Source: Alphaproteobacteria bacterium
GTDB taxonomy: Bacteria; Pseudomonadota; Alphaproteobacteria; Puniceispirillales; Puniceispirillaceae
NCBI GenBank assembly: GCA_011524735.1
Contig: WTJS01000111.1
Span: forward strand, 1 to 34,674
Length of the DNA stretch: 34,674 nt
Direction of reading: 5' to 3'
The position numbers were made by a program, and so were the translations under genes. Below, in pieces: positions 26,742 to 34,298 of the stretch (position 1 is its first letter; every line of letters starts with the position of its first letter). The notes below the pieces were generated by a model. It was not told the origin of the DNA. It did no database searches and was given only the letters and a program-made list of their open reading frames with translations.

Positions 26742-27892
26742 GATGCGTCCTCATTCACCGACTTTGTTCGGAATAGGGGTGGCAGGATTCGCTTCACCAG
26801 CAGAGGCGCCGCCACAAAGATGATGATCAGAGCCTGAATGATGCTGATTAGATCAATGGATACACCTGCATCAACCTGCATCTGGCGACCACCTGCCTCC
26901 AGGGCACCAAACAGCAACCCTGCCAGCAGGATGCCCACAGGGTGCGATCGGCCCAGAAGCGCGACGGCGATGGCATCAAATCCAATGCCAGCCGAAAAGC
27001 CGGGTGAGGCCCGCCCCAGAACCCCAGTAATCTGGGTGGCCCCTGCCAGACCAGCCAGCGCCCCGGCAATGGCCATGGCCAGGATGATTGTCAGGCCTGA
27101 TCGGATGCCGGCATAGCGGGCCGCCTGCGGGTTTTCTCCAGAAATGCGAAAGGCAAAGCCAAGCTTGGAGCGGTAGAGCAGCCAATAGACCAGCAGCACG
27201 GCTGCAAGCATGATGAACAGCCCGGCATGAAGCCGCAGATTACCGTCAAAGAAAGACAGGAGGCGTGGCAGTTCCGCACTTTCCAGAACCGCCTTGGAAA
27301 TCGGATCTGATCGGCCTTCCTTCTGAATGAAAGGCTGGCGCAGGAAATAATCCAGAAGCCGAAAGGAGATCAGATTCAGCATGATGGTGGAAATCACCTC
27401 ATGCGCCCCGGTTGTCGCCCGCAGGAATCCGGCGATGGCAGCATAGAGGGCCCCCACCGCCAGTCCAACCATGAGCACAAGCGGCAGGTGAATGATCGAT
27501 GGCAGGCCTGTCAGGCTAAAACTGGCAACAGCTGCTGCCAGCCCGCCAACCACCATTTGCCCCTCGGCGCCGATGTTGAACAGCCCGGCCCGGAAGGCAA
27601 GACCAATTCCAAGCCCGGCCAGGACCAGCGGGATGGTCGCGGTCAGTGTTTCGGAAATGGCGTGAAGTGAGCCAACTGAGCCGCGCGCCATGGCGATGAA
27701 GCTCTGTAGAATGGTGGCCGGCGACACGGATGTCGCCATCATGATGAGCGCACCGAACAATAGGGCAAGCATCACAGCCGCCAGCGGCACCATGAACAAT
27801 TCGCGCCAGGCGCCATCCCGATCAATAGGTGGTGCCATCAACGCACGAACGGCATCGCGCGTGGTGTCCGATTTGTGCTCGGTCTGGCTCAT
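26738..27892 (-). CDS. Nucleoside ABC transporter permease (YufP/NupB-type, BPD_transp_2)
   Basis: A 384-residue inner-membrane permease, the partner of the next gene. It has multiple hydrophobic helices with the family motifs GIGLAFRAGLFNIGAEGQMVVGGL, TTGAHEVISTIMLN and FRISGENPQAARYAGI, the last being the coupling region that contacts the ATPase. The start overlaps the ATPase stop and the stop overlaps the next permease start, both ATGA, so the three transporter subunits are translated in tight coupling. The combination of two such permeases with a double-domain ATPase and a BMP lipobinding-type protein is known for nucleoside importers. Confidence 0.92.
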   Translation of the reverse strand: MSQTEHKSDTTRDAVRALMAPPIDRDGAWRELFMVPLAAVMLALLFGALIMMATSVSPATILQSFIAMARGSVGSLHAISETLTATIPLVLAGLGIGLAFRAGLFNIGAEGQMVVGGLAAAVASFSLTGLPSIIHLPLVLMVGLAVGALYAAIAGFLRATTGAHEVISTIMLNLISFRLLDYFLRQPFIQKEGRSDPISKAVLESAELPRLLSFFDGNLRLHAGLFIMLAAVLLVYWLLYRSKLGFAFRISGENPQAARYAGIRSGLTIILAMAIAGALAGLAGATQITGVLGRASPGFSAGIGFDAIAVALLGRSHPVGILLAGLLFGALEAGGRQMQVDAGVSIDLISIIQALIIIFVAAPLLVKRILPPLFRTKSVNEDAS

Positions 27893-29457
27893 GCGGATGC
27901 CCCCATCAGGGTTGCGTCAGATGGGCTGTCATCAGTGCCAATGCCGGCCATGGCCAGTCCGATCTGGTTTCGGTCGGCGCCGCCTGATCCATCTTCAGCG
28001 CGATGATTATCAAATTCGGCTATTACCCGTCCGCCATACATCACATAGATTCGGTCAGACAGATCCAGAATCTCATCAAGTTCAGACGAGACGATCAGCA
28101 CAGCGTTACCGCGGTCGCGGCAGGCAACAAGCTGACTGTGGATATATTCAATCGATCCAACATCCACACCCCGCGTTGGTTGTGAGGCCACGACAAGACG
28201 GACATCACGTTCCAGCTCGCGTGCGACGACCATTTTCTGCTGATTGCCACCTGACAGGCTGCCGGCCCCCAGAAAGACGCTTGGCGTACGAACATCATAT
28301 TTCAGACAGGCTTCGGCCGCCTGGTCATGGACCTGTTGCCAGTCAATCTGGACACCCCGTGCCACGGGGTCATCATAATAGGAATTCAGCACCATGTTTT
28401 CCGCAACGGAAAAGCTGGCCACCATACCGGATCTCTGGCGGTCTTCAGGAATATGCGCAATGCCCATGGCATGGCGCGCCCGCACGCTGCTGCTGGTGAT
28501 CTCGTTGTTCAGAAACCGGACGCTGCCGCCATTGAGGCCTGTCAGCCCGGTAATGGCCTCCACAAGTTCCGTTTGGCCATTGCCCTGAACGCCGGCAATG
28601 CCGACAATTTCGCCTGCCCGTACATTCAGGCTGATGTCTGACAGCCGCACATCCTGACCGCCTTCGATCATGGTGACACCATCAAGCTCCAGCACTGTCT
28701 GACCCGGAGTGGCAGCTGTCCTGCCAACGGAAAAGCTCACCGGGCGCCCCACCATCATTTCGGCAAGGTCGCCTTCAGAAAATTCACTTGGGGTGCCATG
28801 ACCGACAATTCTGCCCTGACGCAGGACACTGACCCGATCGGCAATTTCCATAATTTCATGCAGCTTGTGGGTGATGAAGACAATGGCCTTGCCGGCATCC
28901 CGCAGGGCGCGGACGATGGCAAAGAAAGACTCGACCTCCTGCGGTGTCAGCACGGCGGTTGGTTCATCCAGGATCAGCACATCGGCCGACCGGAACAGAA
29001 CTTTCAGAATTTCCACCCGCTGCTGAATGCCGACGGGAAGATCTTCGATTAATGTGTCGCTTGGCACGTCCATGCCGTAGCGGGCGTTGATCTGCTGCAC
29101 CTGTTCCCGTGCTGTGTCCAGATCAAGGAAATCGCCTTTCCCAGTCGGTTCAACACCGAGAATTACATTTTCAACAACGGAAAATACTGGAACCAGCATG
29201 AAATGCTGGTGCACCATCCCAATACCACTGGCAATGCTATCACCAGGGCCGGCAAACTGCACTGGCTTGCCATCAATCAGGATTTCGCCGGTATCCGGCT
29301 GGTACAGGCCGGACAGAATATTCATCAGGGTAGATTTGCCGGCACCATTCTCACCAAGAAGGCCAAGCACTTCGCCTGGCTGGATCGCCAGATCGATCTC
29401 CTGGTTGGCCAGAACCAGGCCGAACCGCTTGCTGATGCCCTGCAACTCAATCTTCAT
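27889..29457 (-). CDS. Nucleoside ABC transporter ATP-binding protein with two ATPase domains
   Basis: A 522-residue tandem ATPase of the RbsA/YufO type. Domain 1 (about 1-235) has Walker A GENGAGKST (35-43) and Walker B VLILDEPTAVLTP, with a divergent signature VGIQQRVEI. Domain 2 (about 250-500) has an intact signature LSGGNQQKMVVAREL but a degenerate Walker A (GVQGNGQTEL) lacking GKS, which is normal for this family. I start at the ATG at 29457, where MKIELQGISKRFG begins; the longer frame uses a TTG. It lies just downstream of a strong terminator that separates it from the binding-protein gene, so it depends on partial readthrough. Confidence 0.93.
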   Translation of the reverse strand: MKIELQGISKRFGLVLANQEIDLAIQPGEVLGLLGENGAGKSTLMNILSGLYQPDTGEILIDGKPVQFAGPGDSIASGIGMVHQHFMLVPVFSVVENVILGVEPTGKGDFLDLDTAREQVQQINARYGMDVPSDTLIEDLPVGIQQRVEILKVLFRSADVLILDEPTAVLTPQEVESFFAIVRALRDAGKAIVFITHKLHEIMEIADRVSVLRQGRIVGHGTPSEFSEGDLAEMMVGRPVSFSVGRTAATPGQTVLELDGVTMIEGGQDVRLSDISLNVRAGEIVGIAGVQGNGQTELVEAITGLTGLNGGSVRFLNNEITSSSVRARHAMGIAHIPEDRQRSGMVASFSVAENMVLNSYYDDPVARGVQIDWQQVHDQAAEACLKYDVRTPSVFLGAGSLSGGNQQKMVVARELERDVRLVVASQPTRGVDVGSIEYIHSQLVACRDRGNAVLIVSSELDEILDLSDRIYVMYGGRVIAEFDNHRAEDGSGGADRNQIGLAMAGIGTDDSPSDATLMGASA

Positions 29458-29474
29458 ATAGACATTCCACAATC

Positions 29475-29512
29475 AAAAAACCCGTTGCCCCACAGAACAC
29501 AGGGGCAACGGG
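29475..29512 (-). terminator. Rho-independent terminator after the binding-protein gene
   Basis: Read on the minus strand, CCCGTTGCCCC and GGGGCAACGGG form an 11-base-pair GC-rich stem with a ten-base loop, followed directly by TTTTTT. It sits 13 bases after the BMP gene stop and before the ATPase gene. It should raise binding protein over membrane subunits by stopping most transcripts. Confidence 0.9.
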
Positions 29513-29525
29513 CATGATGTCAGGA

Positions 29526-30551
29526 TCAGCCGCCGACGTTGATCGAACCGTCAATCAGGCCAGCGCGGACCTTTTCCACTTCGGCCTTCAGCGCGGCGGG
29601 AATGGCACTATCAAAACCATGATAAGGCGAGATATCGACACCACCATTTGCAAGGTTGCCGATCAACAGGCCGCCTTCAAACTTACCGTCCATGGCGGAT
29701 TTGATGACCTGCATAACTGTCTTGTCCATGCCCTTCAGTACTGAAGTCAGATAGACATCACCATTGTTCTTGTCCAAGAATCGCTGATCCCCGTCCACTC
29801 CAATAATTTTCATAGCGTCAGTGCCAAGCTCTGCTGCTAGGGCTGCCGAACCAAGACCAACCGGGCCAGCAACGGGCATCACAATGTCTGCACCTTCATC
29901 ATACAGGTTCTGGGCAAAGGCACGGCCATCATCAAGGCTTTCGAAATTGCCGGTGAACAGACCTTCCTTGCTTGCTGCGTTCCAGCCAAGAACCTGCACA
30001 TTCGTGCCTTTCTGGCTGTTGTGATAGGCCACACCATAATAGAAACCGTCCATAAAGGCGGTCACTGGCGGAATATTCATGCCGCCAAAAACGCCAACCA
30101 CACCAGACTGGCTCATACCGGCGGCAAGGTAGCCGGCAAGAAATGCGGCTTCATTTGTGGCATAGATCTGACCAACCACATTTGGAATGGTTGGATTATA
30201 AGCAAAGTCAACGATGGAAAACTTCTGGTCTGGATTGGCTTCTGCCGATGTCTTGGTGGCATCGCCCATCAGGAAGCCCACCGAAATGACCAGATCACAT
30301 TTGTTCTCGATCAGTGAGTTCAGGTTTGGCTGATAATCGGTCTCAGACTGTGATTCCAGATAACGGCCTTCGATACCATAGGCCGCCTTCGCATCCAAAA
30401 CACCTTGCCAGGCAGTTTCGTTGAAGCTGCCATCGTCGATCCCGCCCACATCTGTCACCTGACAGGCGGTGAATGCTGTTGCCGCGGTCGCAGAGGCCAT
30501 CATGAATGCCGCTGTGATCCCGGAAGTCAGTGCAATCTTTTTCATAAACAT
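29526..30551 (-). CDS. BMP-family nucleoside-binding periplasmic protein
   Basis: A 341-residue substrate-binding protein. MFMKKIALTSGITAAFMMASATAATAF is a signal peptide without a lipobox, so it should be soluble in the periplasm. The mature part has the PnrA/BmpA features CQVTDVGGIDDGSFNETAWQG near the N-terminus, VGQIYATNEAAFLAGYLAAGMS, FGGMNIPPVTAFMDGF and IGVDGDQ. The family binds purine and pyrimidine nucleosides. The ATG at 30551 has GGGAG seven bases upstream and is preferred over that at 30545. A hairpin lies in its leader and an intrinsic terminator right after it. Confidence 0.93.
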   Translation of the reverse strand: MFMKKIALTSGITAAFMMASATAATAFTACQVTDVGGIDDGSFNETAWQGVLDAKAAYGIEGRYLESQSETDYQPNLNSLIENKCDLVISVGFLMGDATKTSAEANPDQKFSIVDFAYNPTIPNVVGQIYATNEAAFLAGYLAAGMSQSGVVGVFGGMNIPPVTAFMDGFYYGVAYHNSQKGTNVQVLGWNAASKEGLFTGNFESLDDGRAFAQNLYDEGADIVMPVAGPVGLGSAALAAELGTDAMKIIGVDGDQRFLDKNNGDVYLTSVLKGMDKTVMQVIKSAMDGKFEGGLLIGNLANGGVDISPYHGFDSAIPAALKAEVEKVRAGLIDGSINVGG

Positions 30552-30575
30552 CTTGTGTCTCCCGTTCGTTAAAGC

Positions 30576-30600
30576 CTGCCATCCTGAATGGTGATGGCAG
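30576..30600 (-). other. Hairpin in the 2OG oxygenase - BMP gene gap
   Basis: CTGCCATC and GATGGCAG flank a nine-base loop. Read on the minus strand it is followed by GCTTTAACG, a poor T-run. It could be a leaky terminator after the oxygenase gene or an mRNA 5' stabiliser for the binding-protein gene. I see no known riboswitch fold around it. Confidence 0.45.
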
Positions 30601-30712
30601 CTTTTCTTATGATGAAGCCCGGTTATTCGGAGCCTTACACCTGAACTGAGTCGTATCCTGTTTTGACGTCTCAGTCCAATCTGAATGCCTGCTGTCTGAG
30701 CAAATTACCCAC

Positions 30713-31546
30713 TCAGGATTTCAAGCCAATTTCACGCAGACGCTGCTGCAGATAATCATCGGCTGTTACCCCTTCGGCCAGTGGTGCCTCAGGGTGGGGA
30801 TGCAGAAACATTGGCATCGAATAGCGTGACACATTCTCAATCTGATCAGGGTTGGTCACGCGATGTGTTGTCGATGGAAAATAATTATCCGTTGCCAGTG
30901 CCAGCATGTCGCCATTGTTGATTGTGATCATCCCGGCATCACAGGCGATATCATGCCAGTCACCACTGGCATCCTTGGCCTGAAGCCCTGGCTTTGAGCC
31001 GGAGAGCAGCAGCGTGATCAGGTTGATATCTTCATGCGCGGCGGCGCGGATGGCGCCTGGCTCGGCATCTTCAACCGGCGGATAATGCAGAATGCGCAGA
31101 AGGCTCTGATCGCTGCCCTTCATCATATCCCCAAGTGGCATTTTCAGCTTTTCCGCGACGCTTGTCGGTGCCCCTTGTTCAATCCAGTGCAGCAGTTCGC
31201 GTCCCAGCGTTTCAAGATCGGCATAGATTTCGCGGGTGATCCGGGTCAGCTCTTCAGGCAGACGGCAGCCCGGATAGACATGAAAGAATTCCTTCAGATC
31301 CTTCACCGGAGAATCCTTGGCATTTTCTGACCGAAAGGCAAAATACCCGTCATGTGCAGGGGGTTGCACGGCATAGTCAAACTTGTCCTGCCCGGCAAAA
31401 AAGTCACCCCATGCGGCGTAGATGGTATCGATACGTTCCGGGGTAATCGGGTGGTTGGCAAGTACCGCAAAGCCCGTATCGCGCAGTGATCGCGTCAGTG
31501 TTTCGCCAGCATCGCTGGCGCGGTAATCAACCGTTTCAACATTCAT
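30713..31546 (-). CDS. 2-oxoglutarate/Fe(II)-dependent oxygenase (isopenicillin-N-synthase-like)
   Basis: A 277-residue enzyme of the double-stranded beta-helix fold. The DIOX_N part is recognisable by LRDTGFAVLANHPI near residues 21-34. The iron ligands are H171 and D173 (AAHEDINLITLLL) and H228 (TTHRVTNP). R241-x-S243 (SRYSMPMFLHP) would bind 2-oxoglutarate. All catalytic residues are present. The family includes plant hormone oxidases and the fungal thymine-7-hydroxylase and pyrimidine deoxynucleoside hydroxylase. It sits between the nucleoside hydrolase gene and the nucleoside-binding protein gene on the same strand, so I infer that the substrate is a nucleoside or base. The exact reaction is unknown. 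Confidence 0.9.
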   Translation of the reverse strand: MNVETVDYRASDAGETLTRSLRDTGFAVLANHPITPERIDTIYAAWGDFFAGQDKFDYAVQPPAHDGYFAFRSENAKDSPVKDLKEFFHVYPGCRLPEELTRITREIYADLETLGRELLHWIEQGAPTSVAEKLKMPLGDMMKGSDQSLLRILHYPPVEDAEPGAIRAAAHEDINLITLLLSGSKPGLQAKDASGDWHDIACDAGMITINNGDMLALATDNYFPSTTHRVTNPDQIENVSRYSMPMFLHPHPEAPLAEGVTADDYLQQRLREIGLKS

Positions 31547-31594
31547 GGCATTGATCCTCTGTCAACTGTGACCCTTATGCGTAAATTTGACTGT

Positions 31595-32548
31595 CTATCT
31601 GGCCCTTTGTCCTGCCTGCTCATCTGCGCTGGCAATCAGAGACAGGAACCTGTCACGTGCTGCTGCACTGTCCACTGTCATGGCAATCCGGACCGCTGGT
31701 CTGCCAGTGTCATCATCGGCATGAATGACCGTGCGACCAAGCTCCTCGCCCCCACAGGTTACCGTGATTGCGGCATTCTCAAAACCGAATATTTGCGGAT
31801 CTGTGATGGCCAGAATGGCTGATGGATCATGCATGAAACAGATCCGCTGTCCGGTCTTGTTTTCATGGAAGTCGAAATAGAAATCGGCCGCCTTCTGCAG
31901 AAACCCGCCGATCACAGGTGATGCTTGGGCCAGAACGGCAAAATCGTCTGGTGTACACTGGGTTTTTTCGGTGACATCAAGTCCCACCATTGTGACTTTC
32001 CACGGAGCGGCAAAGACGGCATCGGCGGCATCTGGATCATTCCAGATATTGGCTTCAGCACAGTCTGAGACATTGCCATGGCGGGCTGCACTGCCGCCCA
32101 TGATGACGACCTCTTTCACGGTATGGGCAATCTGCGGATCTTGATCCAGTGCAGCGGCAAGATTGGTCAGCGGGCCTACGGCGGCGATGATGATTTCCCC
32201 AGGCGCGGCAGCACAGGCTTCACACAGAAATTGCGCGGCGCCACGACTGTCAGCTGCTTTGGATATTGTTGCTGCAGGCAGGGCACCAAACCCCTCTGGT
32301 CCATGAACGAAATCGGCAGGTGGTTCTGGATTGCGGACCATCGGAACTGTTGCTCCGGCGGCTACGGTCAGATCGTAATGTGCCATTTCGGCAAGGTGAA
32401 GCGCGTTGCGCGTGGCCTGATCCGTTCTGACATTGCCGAAGATTGTGGTCATTCCGACAATGTCCAATCGCGGGTCAGCAAAGGCCATATGAATGGCCAT
32501 GGCGTCGTCAATGCCGGGATCAGTATCGATGATGATTTTTTGTGTCAT
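31595..32548 (-). CDS. Inosine/uridine-preferring nucleoside hydrolase
   Basis: A 317-residue calcium-dependent enzyme that cleaves nucleosides to base and ribose. The N-terminal IIIDTDPGIDDAMAI carries the metal-binding Asp cluster (D8, D10, D14, D15). AAVGPLTNLAAAL, VVIMGGSA, EANIWNDPDAADAVF and the FMHDPSA segment (His-Asp, base and metal contacts) complete the active site. I start at the ATG at 32548; a TTG at 32590 would add 14 residues the family lacks. No clear ribosome binding site is visible. Products are handed to the kinase encoded upstream (ribose) and to upp (uracil). The preferred nucleoside cannot be told from the sequence. Confidence 0.93.
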   Translation of the reverse strand: MTQKIIIDTDPGIDDAMAIHMAFADPRLDIVGMTTIFGNVRTDQATRNALHLAEMAHYDLTVAAGATVPMVRNPEPPADFVHGPEGFGALPAATISKAADSRGAAQFLCEACAAAPGEIIIAAVGPLTNLAAALDQDPQIAHTVKEVVIMGGSAARHGNVSDCAEANIWNDPDAADAVFAAPWKVTMVGLDVTEKTQCTPDDFAVLAQASPVIGGFLQKAADFYFDFHENKTGQRICFMHDPSAILAITDPQIFGFENAAITVTCGGEELGRTVIHADDDTGRPAVRIAMTVDSAAARDRFLSLIASADEQAGQRAR

Positions 32549-32617
32549 GGTCTGTCTGCTATCATCTAATGGTCTGGAACTCAGGTCCAAAAATTTCGGT
32601 CAGGCTTCAGGTAAAAA

Positions 32618-33505
32618 TTAATTATGGGTGGCGAGGATGGCTGTTACTTCACCACGTGCCGGGATGGCCAGGCCTGCGCCGGACCGGGTGACCTGAATGG
32701 CCGCCGCGGCATTGGCGTCAGCAAGCGCCGCTGACACAGGCTGATCATTTGCAAGGGCGGCAAGAAAGAATCCAAAGAAACAGTCGCCAGCTCCGGTTGT
32801 ATCCACAGGATCAACGGGCAGAGCAGGCTGATGTAAGGTGCCAGCCTCACCAAAATAATCGGCACCGTCTCCACCACGGGTGATAACAAGATGGGCAAGC
32901 CCAAATTCCTTTGCCGGTCTGCCTAGCATGTCTGCAAGCGCTGCAGCCTCACCTTCATTGACCACCAGAAGATCGGTCACGGGTAGCAGTCTTGCCACAA
33001 TGTCTGCCTCGAACGGAGCCGCACTATAGGCAAGCTTCAGTCCGCGCGCCTTGGCTGCTGCAACAAAGTCATCGCCGCCATTCGTCTCATTCTGCAAAAG
33101 GGCCCAGTCGCCCTTATCTGCCTGATCCAGAACCGCACAGGCAGCGGCCATATCAATGCCGCGGTTTGCCCCCGGACAGAGAAGAATTTGATTTTCCGCC
33201 TCCTGGTTGACCGCGACGATGGCATGGCCGGTGGCAAGGTCGCTGGACTGAATATGGGTGATATCAACGCCGTCATCCTGCATCTGTGCCGTCAGCCACG
33301 CGTCAGCAGGATTGATCGCCCCGATGTGAATTGTATGGGCCCCAGCCTTGGCCAGTGCAATTGACTGGTTGGCCCCTTTGCCGCCAAGCGTGCGCTGGTG
33401 ATCCAGTGTTGTCAGTGTTTCGCCGGGTGCCGGAAAATGTGGCACCGAATAGAACAGATCGAGATTGATTGAGCCAAGATTGAAAACTGTCATCACCGGC
33501 GACAT
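32618..33505 (-). CDS. rbsK: Ribokinase-like PfkB-family carbohydrate kinase
   Basis: A 295-residue PfkB-fold kinase. Ribokinase-type features are NLGSINLDLFYSVPHFPAPGETL, GGKGANQSIALAKAG and the anion-hole/catalytic motif DPVDTTGAGDCFFGFF with the catalytic Asp. Lone N-terminal variants NINxD are represented by GSINLD. With the nucleoside hydrolase next door, ribose 5-phosphate formation from released ribose is the simplest role; a different sugar or nucleoside is possible, so the gene symbol is tentative. It seems to be the first gene of the long minus-strand salvage series and lies divergent from nth. No strong ribosome binding site precedes either ATG (33505 or 33493). Confidence 0.85.
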   Translation of the reverse strand: MSPVMTVFNLGSINLDLFYSVPHFPAPGETLTTLDHQRTLGGKGANQSIALAKAGAHTIHIGAINPADAWLTAQMQDDGVDITHIQSSDLATGHAIVAVNQEAENQILLCPGANRGIDMAAACAVLDQADKGDWALLQNETNGGDDFVAAAKARGLKLAYSAAPFEADIVARLLPVTDLLVVNEGEAAALADMLGRPAKEFGLAHLVITRGGDGADYFGEAGTLHQPALPVDPVDTTGAGDCFFGFFLAALANDQPVSAALADANAAAAIQVTRSGAGLAIPARGEVTAILATHN

Positions 33506-33570
33506 CTAGTATGAAAGCGTGATTTAATCCTAGTTCAAATGGTGACCCCGTTCAGCAACTTTTAACGGCC

Positions 33571-33583
33571 TTCACTAGGTGAA
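33571..33583. promoter_or_regulatory. Palindrome in the kinase-nth divergent gap
   Basis: TTCAC and GTGAA flank TAG. It lies 20 bases before the nth ATG. The dyad could be an operator; it may equally be chance. Confidence 0.25.
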
Positions 33584-33603
33584 ATGACGAAAAGGCATGT
33601 CTC

Positions 33604-34263
33604 ATGGCAAAAACGCCCAGATCGCGAAAGATGAAACTGGCGCATATTGAAGAATGTTTTGTCAGATTATCTGATCGCCTCCCCGACCCTAAGACAGAAC
33701 TGACCTACAGTGATCCCTACACGCTTCTTGTGGCAGTGGTGCTGTCGGCTCAGGCGACCGATGTCGGGGTGAACAAGGCGACCAAGGGTCTCTATGCGGC
33801 GGCTGACACACCGCAGGCGATGGTCGATCTGGGGGTGGACGGGATTGCCCACCATATCCGGACTATCGGCCTGTTCAACACCAAGGCTAAGAATGTGCAT
33901 CGTCTGTCACAGATTCTGCTGGATGAGCATGACGGACAGGTCCCCGAAGACAGAGATGCTCTGGAGGCCCTTCCCGGCGTTGGTCGGAAGACAGCCAATG
34001 TTGTGATGAATGAGGCATTTGGGCATCCGACCATTGCCGTCGACACACATATTTTCCGAGTCGGCAACCGCACAGGCATGGCCCCCGGCAAGACACCGGA
34101 TGCGGTTGAGGTCGAACTTGTGCGGCGTGTTCCTGATGGCTGGAAGAAGGGCGCACATCATTGGCTGATCCTGCATGGACGCTATGTATGCAAAGCTCGC
34201 AAGCCAGACTGTGCTGAATGCGTGATCAAGGAATTCTGTCTGTATAAGGACAAGACGGGCTGA
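33604..34263 (+). CDS. nth: Endonuclease III (DNA glycosylase/AP lyase)
   Basis: A 219-residue base-excision enzyme that removes oxidised pyrimidines and nicks abasic sites. The helix-hairpin-helix is LPGVGRKTANVV, with the catalytic Lys, followed by VDTHIFRVGNR with the catalytic Asp. The C-terminal iron-sulfur motif is C-x6-C-x2-C-x5-C (CKARKPDCAECVIKEFC), complete. The ATG has AAAAGG eight bases upstream. It is divergent from the PfkB-family kinase gene and converges on the gene at the window edge. Confidence 0.96.
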   Translation: MAKTPRSRKMKLAHIEECFVRLSDRLPDPKTELTYSDPYTLLVAVVLSAQATDVGVNKATKGLYAAADTPQAMVDLGVDGIAHHIRTIGLFNTKAKNVHRLSQILLDEHDGQVPEDRDALEALPGVGRKTANVVMNEAFGHPTIAVDTHIFRVGNRTGMAPGKTPDAVEVELVRRVPDGWKKGAHHWLILHGRYVCKARKPDCAECVIKEFCLYKDKTG

Positions 34264-34298
34264 CCTGTCGCCCCCCGACCGGTCGTCCTGCTGGCTGA

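Noticed and set aside
27690-28499. Plus-strand open frame of 269 codons opposite the ABC ATPase and permease
   Set aside because: It crosses two real genes on the other strand, has no recognisable features and is a composition artefact.
30552-30712. Purine or preQ1 riboswitch before the nucleoside-binding protein gene
   Set aside because: I could not find the conserved three-way junction or loop motifs of known classes; only a simple hairpin is visible.
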